A program made the translations under genes and the position numbers. This document shows, piece by piece, positions 55,614 through 64,000 of a stretch of DNA of 64,000 bases (its first letter is position 1; every line of letters starts with the position of its first letter). The notes under the pieces are model-generated. The model was not told where the DNA came from. It saw nothing but the letters and a program-made list of their open reading frames with translations, and searched no databases. Origin of the DNA: Verrucomicrobiota bacterium (GTDB lineage: Bacteria > Verrucomicrobiota > Verrucomicrobiia > CAIQCK01); assembly GCA_016235595.1 (NCBI GenBank), contig JACRJX010000025.1:1-64000 (forward strand), in the 5' to 3' direction.

Positions 55614-56579
55614 ATGCTCGCGCCCGTGAATTTAGCGGCTTTCACATCCAAGGACCGCGCGAAGTCCTGCGTCGTGCTCCTGCTGGCGCTGGGGCAATTG
55701 TTCGCCGCGCAGGCGCAAACGGTGCATTCCGTCTGGGAGGATCTCTCGTTTTTCGGATGGCTGGACCAATACAGCCTGAACACCGCGACCTACAACTACG
55801 TGGGCCCCGAGGCGTGCGTGCCGACCTCCAGTGTCAACGCGATGACCTATCTGCAAAATTCCGCATCGAACTACTTCGGCACGGCCCTCACCGGCATCAC
55901 CTATGCCGATTGGATGGCCGTCGATGCGACGCTCGTTTCTTCCTCCTACATGGACACCAGTCCAAGCGAGGGAACGTATTACAATCATATCCCCTATGCG
56001 CTGAACAAATACATCATCGAGGAGAAGGGGTTCAGCCTGGTGCACTTCTCCGGCATGTTTCCAACCAGCTACTGGGATGTCGCCCCGTATGACAAACCCT
56101 CCTACATCTATGACGGCCATCCGCGCGCCAACTTCTTCCTCGATTCACTCGCCGCGGGCTACGCCACGATATTTTCCATCGAGTATGGCGGCGGCGGAGG
56201 CCATGAACTGCTGGCAGTGGGCTTCGACTGGACCGACGCCAACAGCGACGGCATCATCCAGTCATCGGAAAATGCGAAATTGTATTTCGTCGATCCGCTG
56301 GACTCGTCGGCAACGTATTCTGGCGGATACCCCAGCGGCAATGCCAAGCTGACCTATGGCCATATCTGGAACGCAGCCGAGTCCACCAACAGCAATCTCC
56401 GCATCGACTACAACCAGTATGGCGGCTCCCTGCCCTACGAAAGCTCGAACTACGCATCCACGGGGACCGCAACGATCGATACGGTCTTTGCGATGAGCGT
56501 GCCCGAGCCGTCCACATTTTCGCTCGTGGGCGCCAGCGGCTTCGCGGTCATCCTCATGCGGCGGCGCCGCAGGGCGTGA
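55614..56579 (+). CDS. PEP-CTERM protein with cysteine-peptidase-like core
   Basis: 321 residues; GAGG lies just before the ATG. Signal peptide: [19 protein letters not shown] papain-like/C39-like arrangement is suggested by [17 protein letters not shown] (Cys), [14 protein letters not shown] (His) and LYFVDPLDS (Asp), although catalytic activity is not proven. The C-terminus [20 protein letters not shown] followed by RRRRRA is a PEP-CTERM sorting signal, recognised by exosortase and linked to export through the outer membrane and to extracellular polysaccharide. No exosortase lies in this window. Confidence 0.75.
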   Translation: MLAPVNLAAFTSKDRAKSCVVLLLALGQLFAAQAQTVHSVWEDLSFFGWLDQYSLNTATYNYVGPEACVPTSSVNAMTYLQNSASNYFGTALTGITYADWMAVDATLVSSSYMDTSPSEGTYYNHIPYALNKYIIEEKGFSLVHFSGMFPTSYWDVAPYDKPSYIYDGHPRANFFLDSLAAGYATIFSIEYGGGGGHELLAVGFDWTDANSDGIIQSSENAKLYFVDPLDSSATYSGGYPSGNAKLTYGHIWNAAESTNSNLRIDYNQYGGSLPYESSNYASTGTATIDTVFAMSVPEPSTFSLVGASGFAVILMRRRRRA

Positions 56580-56658
56580 CCGCCCCCCTCGGGAGAAAAA
56601 ACCTCTTTCCCAAGTGCGGGGACTTGTCTCGCGGCGCTTTGATGCTACGTTCCTGCCT

Positions 56659-56871
56659 ATGAGCAATCACATCTACAAGAAGATCGAATTGGTCGGCTCC
56701 TCCCCCAACAGCATCGAGGAAGCGGTTCAAAACGCCATCGCCAAGGCTTCAAAAACCGTGCGCGACATGCGTTGGTTCGAAGTGGTTGAAACGCGCGGGC
56801 AGATCGAGGACGGCCGGGTTGCTCACTGGCAGGTGACGCTCAAGATCGGTTCCACCCTGGACCCATCGTAG
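56659..56871 (+). CDS. Dodecin family protein
   Basis: 70 residues from ATG 56659; the longer frame from 56614 is unlikely. The sequence [20 protein letters not shown], then [20 protein letters not shown], then [12 protein letters not shown] matches dodecin (short beta-alpha-beta-beta fold with the conserved K-x-x-x-D-x-x-W). Dodecins form hollow dodecamers that store flavins, or CoA in some bacteria. It fits near the FMN reductase and peroxiredoxin. Confidence 0.85.
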   Translation: MSNHIYKKIELVGSSPNSIEEAVQNAIAKASKTVRDMRWFEVVETRGQIEDGRVAHWQVTLKIGSTLDPS

Positions 56872-56984
56872 CCAAAGCCGGCTGCGGACTTCACACCCGA
56901 GTTGACATTCCGTGGCGCGGTGCTTGGTTAGACCGTGGATTCAACCAACGATCGGCAGACACCCATAACCGCGAGGACCCAACC

Positions 56985-57479
56985 ATGACAATCGCCGTCG
57001 GCGACAAAGCACCGGATTTCAATCTAACCACCAAGACCGCTGAAGGCCCGAAGAAGGTCAAGCTCAGCGATCAACTGGGCGCGAAGAACATCGTGCTCCT
57101 GTTCTTCCCGATGGCGTTCACCAGCGTTTGCACGAATGAAATGTGCGCTGTCAGCCAGGGACTGAACGCCTACACCCATCTCAATGCCGCCGTCTATGGC
57201 ATCAGCGGCGACAACCCGTTTGCGCAAGAGGCCTGGGCGCAGAAAGAGAAGATCACCGTGCCACTGTTGGCGGACTACGACCACAGCGTCGCCCGGGCCT
57301 ATGGCGTTGCCTACGACAGTTTCCTGCCTGACAAGAACCTCGGCCAGTCTGGCGTGCCGAAGCGCAGCGCGTTCGTCGTGGACAAGAGCGGCATCGTCCG
57401 ATACGCATGGGTCAGCGACAATCCCGGCGCCCTTCCCAACTTCGACGAGATCAAGGCCGTGCTGGGCAAGTTGCAGTGA
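56985..57479 (+). CDS. Peroxiredoxin (BCP/AhpE-like)
   Basis: 164 residues; GAGGA lies seven bases before the ATG. It has the thioredoxin-fold pattern APDFNLTTKTAEGPKKVKLSD, then LLFFPMAFTSVCTNEMC with peroxidatic C49 and a second Cys C54 (spacing as in the BCP subgroup), then GISGDNPFAQEAWA and KRSAFVVDKSGIVRYAWVSD. It reduces hydrogen peroxide and organic hydroperoxides, using thioredoxin-type partners. No signal peptide, so cytoplasmic. Confidence 0.88.
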   Translation: MTIAVGDKAPDFNLTTKTAEGPKKVKLSDQLGAKNIVLLFFPMAFTSVCTNEMCAVSQGLNAYTHLNAAVYGISGDNPFAQEAWAQKEKITVPLLADYDHSVARAYGVAYDSFLPDKNLGQSGVPKRSAFVVDKSGIVRYAWVSDNPGALPNFDEIKAVLGKLQ

Positions 57480-57558
57480 GGTCTTGGCGCGGCTCACAGA
57501 CCCGCGCAGTTTCCGGACGAGCCGCCGTCCCGCCTTTGGCAGGTCATCATCGAGCATC

Positions 57559-57690
57559 GTCGCCGCCGGAAATCCTGAAGGGATTTCATCACTCAGCCCG
57601 GGGTTGCGCGAAACGCGCTACCCTGGGTCATCCGTCCAACAGAGATTCTACCCCGACGGGGTTGAATCATCTGGAGCTGTTGAAAAAGGC
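57559..57690 (-). repeat. Dispersed repeat, copy 3 (inverted relative to 54310-54447)
   Basis: On the minus strand it reads GATTCAACCCCGTCGGGGTA, then GGTAGCGCG...GCGCAACCCC and GTGATGAAATCCCTTCAGGA, then TTTCCGGCGGCGAC. With copy 2 it brackets 54516-57479 as a 3-kb inverted pair. Confidence 0.7.
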
Positions 57691-57742
57691 TGTGGATTGC
57701 GGATTCCGATGTGGTCTTTACGGGCGGCTTAAGGAAGATGAA

Positions 57743-60247
57743 CTATTTGCCGGCTGATTTCTTCACCGGCTTTTTCGCCAGAGTCATGGGCAACAACGGC
57801 AGTTCCTTGATTTCCTCGCCGGGCTGCTTGACCTTCCACAAGGTGATCGAACCATTGCATCCGCGGCGCTCGGGCACTTTGTCGCTGGATGTTGCGCCGC
57901 GAATCTCCACCACCACAAAGTAGGAGAGACTCTCATCATGCGCCGGGAGCGCGAGCGAGTAGACCGGGTCTCTCGGAGAGTAGCCGATGACTCCCTGATG
58001 TTTGTCGAAGACGATCTCGGTGAGTTGATCGGGATGAGCCTTCGGGGCCGAGGCCAACGCCACCCGCGATACGGTGGCGGCGTTGTAGCCTTCGGTGTGC
58101 GTGAACTTCACCTGATAGACGCCCGTTCCTGAAATGGCGGAGGTGACATCCAGGCTCTTTCGAACGGGCTGTTTCCCCTCGAAATCATTGTCATGGTACT
58201 GGCCGATCTCGCGCGATAGATATGGCGCCAGTGGATTCCGCACCCCGAAAGGCAACAGCGCCTGGGAGACTTGCGCGACCGTCTGGTCGGTGATGTCGAG
58301 GGTGTCCGACAACCGGCCTCCACCCTTCGTGCCCAACGAAGCCGCTTCCCATGCCTTCAAGCCTTCGTTGACCTGCACGCCGGCCTGCGCAAACGCCAGC
58401 AGATCCCGGCTCATGCCCTGCCGCTCGGCGTCGCTCGGAGGCGTGCCGCGCGAGATCAGCGCCGCGATGTCATGCAACTTCGCCAGCATCTTCACGTAAC
58501 CCGAGACGACCTGCGTCTCCGCAACGATCCAGGGATCGTCGAGGCTCGCCGCCAACACGCCCGCCCGCTCGCATATGGCGAGGTCTTCCCGCAGATGCTC
58601 CTCGCTGGGGAAGTAACGATACATGCCCTTGCCCAGCGTGGGCTTGGCGCGATTGCGGATCATCCGGGCGGCGGAACCGAAATACGCCGGATACGGAACG
58701 CCCGACCCATACACATCCCAGCTCACCGGGCCCAGCAGCACCGCCCAATCGGCCGTCTTCTCGACATCCTTCGACCCGCGCCGCGTGGCCCAGGCTGCCG
58801 CAAATTCCCGTTCGTCGCGGCCGTGGGCATTCCACGACCATTCCGCCGCAGCCGTCACGTTGAAATCATACATGCGATTGTGAGGCGGCGCGTATGCGCA
58901 GAGATTGACCAGTTTCTTGTCCACAAACTCGGTCATGCGGTATTTGACGAACTGCGGGCTGCTCCACGGGCAGACGACGCGCCACGCCGAAATGATCTGC
59001 GGATACACACCCAGCCAGCGTCCGCTCCTGGCGAACTCCTCCAGCAGCGGGTAGATCATCGGTTCGCGCGAGGAATCATACGTCCGCCCGCCGTCGTAGT
59101 AACTCACCTGGACTTCCGGCGGAGCTTCCGCCAGCACTTTGTCGTTGGTCTTGTAACTGCCCTGTGTCAGCAGCAACCGCAGCTTGAGTTTCGGGTTCGC
59201 CTTCCGGGCCTCCTTCCACGCGTTGACACAGGCCCGGGTCTCCGCGGCGAACTCGCCGATCTGCTTGCAGGTCTCACAACCGCACTTCAAATCGTTTTCG
59301 CTCAGCCATACGCAAATAACCTCCACACCCTTGATGCGCGCGAGGTCCGTCATCCACTGGCTCAGGATCGCCTGGTAGCGGGCATTCGAGGAACAGGGAA
59401 TCTCCACATACGCATGGCCCTTCAGTTTGGCGGCGGGGCCGACGCCTCGCGTCTCGGGACATTTGCTGAACAAGCCCAGCGGGGCGAGCTGGTCAACGTG
59501 CATGATGATGGGAACGAACTGGAATGCATGCAAGCGACCCTGCTCGATCAACCCGGGCTTGAAACTCGCGCTGCCGGTGCCGTCGGCGTTGATCTTGAGA
59601 TCCGAATGGACTTCCGCCAGGTTGAGCTTGTACGAGGACATCCACTCGCAATCACTCGGCGCATTGCCGCCCCACTCGCCGCGTTCGGACAGGTCGGGCC
59701 AGTCCAGCACGCGCACCAACGGCAGCGTCACGGCCGTGGCGGTCCGCCGGGTCTCCAGCAGTTGCGAAAGCGTCCGCGCCGCATAATAAACCCCGCGTTC
59801 CGTCAGACCCGCCAGCACCAGCGTCCTCGATGATACGGGAGCAATCACATAGGCCTGATCGGAGTTGGGCTTGCCTGCGAGTTTGTCCGCGCCGGGGATC
59901 TTGACGCGGCCGAGTTTCCCGTCCGGCGTGCAGCGGCCCAGCAGTATTTCGAACTTCGGTTTTGCCGTCACCTGTCCCGTCGTTTGGCCCAGCGCGGCGT
60001 TCAGCAATGCGGCAGCCTGTTGCTCGACATCCGTGGCCCCCTCGCGGAGCTTCACGGCGACATCGGCGGGATTGGATTTCACGAAATCCTTGAAAGTGAT
60101 TTCCTTCGGCAACGGAATGAGATGGCGCAACCAGGGTTTGGCCGCATCGGCCGATGCGTCCGAGGCCGCCTGCGCCGCACTCCACGCCACAAGCAGGACG
60201 ACCAAACAATGTCGTTTCAGGGACGAGGTCAATGAAATGTTCACCAC
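57743..60247 (-). CDS. Exported GH20/GH67-type glycoside-hydrolase-like protein
   Basis: 834 residues from GTG 60247 or 60244, preceded by AAGGAG. Signal region: LKRHCLVVLLVAWSAAQA. Residues about 60-165 match the N-terminal GH20b-like domain (FEILLGRCTPDGKLGR, then QAYVIAPVSSRTLVLAG and RGVYYAARTLSQLLE), typical of hexosaminidases and alpha-glucuronidases. Then a TIM-barrel-like region has LSERGEWGGNAPSDCEWM, VEVICVWLSENDLKCGCETC and LRLLLTQGSY. SENDLKCGCETC recalls the DUF4838-type relatives of these enzymes. A beta-sandwich closes the protein. Hydrolysis of hexosamine- or uronic-acid-containing glycans is likely; catalytic residues are not certain. Confidence 0.7.
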   Translation of the reverse strand: MVNISLTSSLKRHCLVVLLVAWSAAQAASDASADAAKPWLRHLIPLPKEITFKDFVKSNPADVAVKLREGATDVEQQAAALLNAALGQTTGQVTAKPKFEILLGRCTPDGKLGRVKIPGADKLAGKPNSDQAYVIAPVSSRTLVLAGLTERGVYYAARTLSQLLETRRTATAVTLPLVRVLDWPDLSERGEWGGNAPSDCEWMSSYKLNLAEVHSDLKINADGTGSASFKPGLIEQGRLHAFQFVPIIMHVDQLAPLGLFSKCPETRGVGPAAKLKGHAYVEIPCSSNARYQAILSQWMTDLARIKGVEVICVWLSENDLKCGCETCKQIGEFAAETRACVNAWKEARKANPKLKLRLLLTQGSYKTNDKVLAEAPPEVQVSYYDGGRTYDSSREPMIYPLLEEFARSGRWLGVYPQIISAWRVVCPWSSPQFVKYRMTEFVDKKLVNLCAYAPPHNRMYDFNVTAAAEWSWNAHGRDEREFAAAWATRRGSKDVEKTADWAVLLGPVSWDVYGSGVPYPAYFGSAARMIRNRAKPTLGKGMYRYFPSEEHLREDLAICERAGVLAASLDDPWIVAETQVVSGYVKMLAKLHDIAALISRGTPPSDAERQGMSRDLLAFAQAGVQVNEGLKAWEAASLGTKGGGRLSDTLDITDQTVAQVSQALLPFGVRNPLAPYLSREIGQYHDNDFEGKQPVRKSLDVTSAISGTGVYQVKFTHTEGYNAATVSRVALASAPKAHPDQLTEIVFDKHQGVIGYSPRDPVYSLALPAHDESLSYFVVVEIRGATSSDKVPERRGCNGSITLWKVKQPGEEIKELPLLPMTLAKKPVKKSAGK

Positions 60248-60605
60248 AAATCTCCTTGATGCTGATCAGGTCAACGATCCTTCATAACCTACGCCGACCA
60301 TCCTACCCCGCGCCTCCGACCGGTCAACGCGAATTCTCCCCAGTCGGGTGAAGAGCGAAAGGGCGTGTTGTTCCCAATCTCATTCAGTCGTCCCTGCGGA
60401 ATTCTGTGTCACGATTTCCGCCAAAGCATGAGTGGTTCCAGGACGCTCATGAATCCAATGACCGCAGCCCTTCCGAATATGAAGCCAAAGGCTCTGGGAC
60501 TGCGAGCATCGCAGCTCTCGCTGTCGACCCGCCCTGGGTGCGTCAGAGGCAAAAACCTTCGGCTTCATACACCCACCCTTTTCACGCCGATGCGAGAGAC
60601 ACGGC
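60248..60605. other. Gene-free interval
   Basis: About 360 bases between two minus-strand genes. Short frames on both strands have no family resemblance. The promoter for 57743-60247 should be here. No hairpin terminator with a T tract was found. Confidence 0.45.
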
Positions 60606-61826
60606 TCAGCGGGTCTTTTCCACCAAGGGCGCGACCGGAGTCACCGACAGGTCCATGCGGCCATCACCGTGGTTGATCGTGCAGATGATATACTTGTCCC
60701 CGCACACAAACTGCGGGTGTGGATCCGGATGGAGTTTGCTCGGATTCTCCTTCGTGTTGTAGGCCGGCAACACGGAATAGAGAAAGACTTCCTTTTTCGT
60801 CTCCGCGTTGTAGAACCCCACCTGCCACGAACAGCCGCGATACCACGGACCGACGCTGTAGTCGTAGGTAAAATAGCGCCGGTCTCTCGTCATCGTGGCG
60901 TGAGCCGCATGAATAGGCGCAACCCGCTGCTGCTTGCTGCTGGCCAGGTCGTAGTAGATGACCCCGTATTCCTTCCCGTGGCTGCAGTAGTAGAAGCCCT
61001 TGCCATCGGCCGCCCAATACTCGTGAGTGGCGTAGTTGTTCATGGGTGGGATGATGCGGCGTTTGTCATTGGGCTCAACCAGCAGCAGCCGGGGATAGAC
61101 GCCGTTGATATTCTGGATGCGATGCTCGACCTTGCGGGTGTCGGTCCAGCGGGTTTCGTGAGCGCACAGCGCCAGACGGTCGTTCACCGGGTTGAGTTGG
61201 CCGTGATTCACGCAGACCGATTCTTCGCCCCATTTCTCGAACTGCCCGGTCTTGATATCCAGCATGCCCTGGATGAAACGGTCATCCACCCGCGTATCCA
61301 TGAATACCTTGCTGCGGTCGGATGTCAATGTCAGGTGGGTCGCGTAACCTTGCACTTTCTCCCCCGCGGCTTTGATCTGCGGGGGAATATCACAGAGCTT
61401 CTCCGGCGAACGCGACGCGGCCCGCAGGTCCATCTTGTAAAGGCCGCCCGGCTCGAACCAATACAACATGGCGGTGTCCGTATCGAGAAAGGGAATGCTG
61501 CCGCTAATCTCCAGCGGACGGACTTCGTCCTTGAGGAAATCGATCATCGCGAAGGATTTCTGGTTGCCCCGTTCGCCGCCGGACACATTGAACACGATGA
61601 AACGGCCGTCTTCCGTCATTGATTTCTGGGTGAAATAGAGGCTCTGCTGGTTCTCGGCGACCCGGGTTTCGAGGATGCAGGAAACGACGCCCGACTGAGG
61701 ATCGACGTGCTTGCGGAAGAGTTTGGACGTCGCCGGTGTTTTCAACGCGGTCGAGCCCTGCTCCGCAGCGTTGCAGGACAGCGCGAGGAGCGGCAATAGC
61801 AGTAGTGGCAACAGACAGTTCTTCAC
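60606..61826 (-). CDS. Oligogalacturonate-lyase-like beta-propeller protein (PL22-type)
   Basis: 406 residues from GTG 61826, which has AAAGGA just upstream; the longer frame from 61907 is less likely. The N-terminus KNCLLPLLLLPLLALSCNAA is a signal peptide, possibly a lipoprotein one with LALSC. The body has propeller strands with motifs of the oligogalacturonate-lyase family: QSLYFTQKSMTEDGRFIVFN, ESVCVNHGQLNPVNDRLALC, THEYWAADGKGFYYCSHG and NPSKLHPDPHPQFVCGDKYI. The conserved N-H-x-Q-x-N-P and H-x-D-P-H-P fit the metal site of PL22-type lyases. It probably degrades pectin-derived oligosaccharides. Confidence 0.75.
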   Translation of the reverse strand: MKNCLLPLLLLPLLALSCNAAEQGSTALKTPATSKLFRKHVDPQSGVVSCILETRVAENQQSLYFTQKSMTEDGRFIVFNVSGGERGNQKSFAMIDFLKDEVRPLEISGSIPFLDTDTAMLYWFEPGGLYKMDLRAASRSPEKLCDIPPQIKAAGEKVQGYATHLTLTSDRSKVFMDTRVDDRFIQGMLDIKTGQFEKWGEESVCVNHGQLNPVNDRLALCAHETRWTDTRKVEHRIQNINGVYPRLLLVEPNDKRRIIPPMNNYATHEYWAADGKGFYYCSHGKEYGVIYYDLASSKQQRVAPIHAAHATMTRDRRYFTYDYSVGPWYRGCSWQVGFYNAETKKEVFLYSVLPAYNTKENPSKLHPDPHPQFVCGDKYIICTINHGDGRMDLSVTPVAPLVEKTR

Positions 61827-62124
61827 GATCTTCCTTTCAATTTCCCGGCAACAATCTTCTCTGGCAGTCACGGTATGAGGCCGCCGGGCAAGGGTTGATT
61901 CGTCCATGCCCTTCTCGCATAATGCAAGCAGTGCAACAAGCCCGAAAGGACGTTTCCCCTGAGAGAGACTCTCTTGCTGTCTTAGATGGGCCGTGGCGTG
62001 CCTTCATTGAGCGCCGACAAAGGCCGTGCCCCCGCACGACTTCTCGTTCGCGCAATCACCTCGACTTGTTCGTCGCCAAGACTTAGACTTCCGAATCGGT
62101 GGCAGGGTTACAGTGAGGCACCGC

Positions 62125-62694
62125 ATGGTTGAACCGACTACAAAGAATGACTGGTTGGACTATCCGTTGTCGGTGATTGTCGGCGCATTCCGCACAAGCG
62201 TTGGATCCTTTTGTCTGTCCTTTGCCGCCATTGCGTTGGGGACCTTTGTACCGATGATCGGGGAACTCCGCCTTGGGAACCTCGTCGAAGAATTGAGTAG
62301 ATCGGGCGTTCTGACTGCGATACAGACGCTCGTCAAAGAGGTATTGCTCACTGGGTGTGCAGGGCTCTTGCTGCTCGTGTACTCGATTCTGTTTCCCCTC
62401 TCTTGGCCATTTCTGGTGGGTGTCTTTATTGGCCTGTTCAGGCTGCTGCGGTGCGATGGACATCCGTTCTGGGTGTTCTGGCTCATGACGACCTGTCAGT
62501 TCTTCGTCATTGCCACCGTAGGTCGGAGGTCGGATTCGTCCGAGTTTGCCTGGACGCAGGTTGGAATCGGGGTGCTGACTATGGTCGGACTATTCCTGAG
62601 CACAGTCCTTATTTGTTATGTGATCGCGTGGTGCAGAAGAAAAAGTGATCGCCGCCCATCAATTCCCCAATGTCAGCAACCCTCTGACCAGTAA
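62125..62694 (+). CDS. Multi-pass membrane protein
   Basis: 189 residues from ATG 62125 with GAGG six bases upstream. Four hydrophobic segments are seen: VGSFCLSFAAIALGTFVPMI, GCAGLLLLVYSILFPLSWPF, FLVGVFIGLFRLL with FWVFWLMTTCQFFVIATVG, and VGIGVLTMVGLFLSTVLICY. The tail is basic and polar. No family recognised. The next gene, a CPBP protease, starts 11 bases after its stop, so they may be co-transcribed. Confidence 0.6.
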   Translation: MVEPTTKNDWLDYPLSVIVGAFRTSVGSFCLSFAAIALGTFVPMIGELRLGNLVEELSRSGVLTAIQTLVKEVLLTGCAGLLLLVYSILFPLSWPFLVGVFIGLFRLLRCDGHPFWVFWLMTTCQFFVIATVGRRSDSSEFAWTQVGIGVLTMVGLFLSTVLICYVIAWCRRKSDRRPSIPQCQQPSDQ

Positions 62695-62705
62695 GTCTCG
62701 CAGCC

Positions 62706-63524
62706 ATGACCCTTGAGAAGTACCGTTATCCAGGCATCTTCTACGGCCTCGCAACGCCGCTCACATGGGCGTTCTGGTTCGTGGCTGCGTATCTAAGTTA
62801 TCTCACACCCACCAACCCGTTTCTCGGGGAAGCGGTCGGGGTCCTGATTCCGGCCGGATTGATGTGCCCCGCGTTGGTCGCACTGTGCATGATCTGGGCA
62901 GACCGTGACCTGCGGGACGATTTCAAACGCCGGCTCATCGGCCTGAACCAAGCCAAGCCACTCCATCTCTTCCTGACGTGTTTCCTGATGCTCGGGAGCA
63001 TCCTTCTGGCGCAGGCCATCTCCCTCCTGTTCGGATACAGCGCGGACCAGTTTCATCTCTCGGGCAAGGCGTCATTCTCCATGGGAATTATCTCCGGGTG
63101 GTACGCGCTCCTGCTTGCACCCTTCTTGGAGGAGTTGGGGTGGCACACCTACGGCACCGACTGTCTGCGGCGGAACATGAATCTGCTCAAGGTGTGCCTG
63201 TTGTTTGCCTTTTACTGGGCGCTCTGGCACATGCCACTGGGACTCGTGAAGGGGTCATACCAGAGCAATCTGGCGGAGACAGGGCTGCTGCACAGCCTCA
63301 ATTACGTAGTGAGTTTCATCGCCTATGTAGTCCTGGTGAACTGGCTCTACTATAAGACCCACCGCAGCGTTCTCGTTGCCATCGTCTTTCATCTAAGCGC
63401 GAACTGTTCCGCCGAAGCCTTCTGCACGCATCCCGACAGCAAGATCATCCAGACCGCCCTCCTCCTGTTGCTGGCCATCGTATTGGTCATCAAGGACAAG
63501 GACTTCTTCCTGCGGCGGCAATAG
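62706..63524 (+). CDS. CPBP-family (CAAX-like, ABI) intramembrane metalloprotease
   Basis: 272 residues with about eight membrane helices. The family motifs are LAPFLEELGWHTYG (E142-E143; the usual EExxxR has His at the Arg position), FAFYWALWHMPLG (FxxxxxH with H175) and VFHLSANCS (HxxxN-type motif). CPBP proteins include prenyl-protein proteases, bacteriocin self-immunity proteins and scaffold members. The E-to-H change in motif 1 leaves catalysis uncertain. It follows a membrane protein of unknown function by 11 bases. Confidence 0.78.
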   Translation: MTLEKYRYPGIFYGLATPLTWAFWFVAAYLSYLTPTNPFLGEAVGVLIPAGLMCPALVALCMIWADRDLRDDFKRRLIGLNQAKPLHLFLTCFLMLGSILLAQAISLLFGYSADQFHLSGKASFSMGIISGWYALLLAPFLEELGWHTYGTDCLRRNMNLLKVCLLFAFYWALWHMPLGLVKGSYQSNLAETGLLHSLNYVVSFIAYVVLVNWLYYKTHRSVLVAIVFHLSANCSAEAFCTHPDSKIIQTALLLLLAIVLVIKDKDFFLRRQ

Positions 63525-63789
63525 AAGAGGATGCCTGTCCCACTTTGCCAATCCCGCAGGACGCGCGCGTGTTTCGAACGACAAGTTGAAATGCAACGGC
63601 GGACGGCGAGCGCAAAGCGTCGAGGTGAGACGCAACCTCAGGCCGCGTTCCACCCTGCAGAAATCATGCTCCCGAAAGCGGGAGAAGAGTCGCCATGCGG
63701 TTTGTCTTGGTCGTCGGTTCTGTTGTCATTCTCTTCAACTTGGGACCGCAATGTCATCGAGGGGTTCACTGCATCTGCTAATTGGCCTG

Positions 63790-64000
63790 TCATCCATTCC
63801 AGCTGTTAAAGTACTTCCGCGACTCGGATCCCAGATACCGCGAGACAACGAGAGAGAATTCCCCTTCACCTGCGATGTTCTCAAGGAAACACGTGCACGC
63901 CGCATTTGAGACGCCAATCTCCGAATGTATGTCCGTGGTGACACACTGCTCAACATGCCGGAACAGCTTGCTCCGGGTGTCCTCATCAAACTCGCCGAAG
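63790..64000 (-). CDS. C-terminal end of an unrecognised protein (partial)
   Basis: The minus frame is open from the right edge to TGA 63790-63792, giving at least 69 residues: FGEFDEDTRSKLFRHVEQC, then SEIGVSNAACTCFLENIAGE, then LVVSRYLGSESRKYFNSWNG. The composition is that of a real cytoplasmic protein, and an overlapping Arg/Ser-rich frame at 63735-63989 is not. The N-terminus is outside the window. No family assigned. Confidence 0.6.
   Translation of the reverse strand, partial: FGEFDEDTRSKLFRHVEQCVTTDIHSEIGVSNAACTCFLENIAGEGEFSLVVSRYLGSESRKYFNSWNG

Noticed and set aside
58271..59833. 520-codon plus frame
   Set aside because: Antisense to the glycoside-hydrolase-like gene and Arg/His-rich without motifs.
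63695..63781. Short plus frame MRFVLVVGSVVILFN... preceded by a purine-rich stretch
   Set aside because: Only 28 codons, ends at TAA, no relative recognised; could be a gene relic but evidence is too thin.
1..64000. tRNA, rRNA, riboswitch or intact insertion sequence
   Set aside because: No T-loop/acceptor pairings, rRNA-like blocks or transposase motifs were noticed on reading both strands; a covariance-model scan would be decisive.

Overview
The window looks like a chromosome segment from a GC-rich, Gram-negative member of the PVC group, most likely Verrucomicrobiota. This is an inference from gene content. It has a giant autotransporter-type beta-strand-repeat protein with PA14 modules, a PEP-CTERM-tailed secreted protein, a formylglycine-generating-enzyme-like (FGE) protein, polysaccharide-active enzymes, Tat-exported oxidoreductases, many secreted proteins of unknown function and many palindromic intergenic repeats. 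TGA, TAA and TAG all end genes normally. No rRNA, tRNA, CRISPR array or intact transposon was seen.

Layout. 1-7920 (-) is the 5' part of a giant adhesin/passenger gene running off the left edge. 8302-11467 holds a sialidase-like protein and two polysaccharide deacetylases of different families whose 3' ends overlap. 11496-16699 (-) is a two-gene signalling operon: a RyR/TPR/nucleotide-binding-like/class III cyclase protein followed 2 bases later by a TIR-TM-WD40 protein. 16794-17587 encodes a coupled pair of half-size drug/metabolite transporters. 17932-23946 contains a secretin-like protein, a zinc-ribbon membrane protein, a methyltransferase and small unknowns. 24350-25891 is a fucose-isomerase-like gene with an in-frame TGA followed by a hairpin with a GGUC loop, a candidate selenoprotein. 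26654-27439 has a MerR regulator and a free-standing copy of its C-terminal domain.

28639-33968 encodes two paralogous exported proteins that join a Lon-type (S16) protease domain, without the ATPase, to either two FGE-like domains or a leucine-rich repeat. 34274-38438 carries small exported or membrane proteins, an HExxH peptidase-like protein and a tandem pair of discoidin-like proteins that appear to have undergone gene conversion. 38473-39591 is an HGSNAT-like membrane acyltransferase. 40069-45786 is a compact run of unknown exported proteins, two of which share an unnamed module. 45929-46021 is an internally deleted remnant of the methyltransferase found at 21506. 46714-54185 holds a beta-helix protein, a YajG-like lipoprotein, a metalloprotease, a PQQ-type propeller and an FMN reductase. 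54516-61826 holds an alkaline-phosphatase-superfamily protein, a PEP-CTERM protein, dodecin, a peroxiredoxin, a GH20-like protein and an oligogalacturonate-lyase-like propeller. The right end has a membrane protein, a CPBP protease and a partial gene.

The most notable observations are the candidate selenoprotein, the TIR/cyclase operon, the exported Lon-like family and the deleted methyltransferase remnant. All calls come from reading the sequence; no database search was run.
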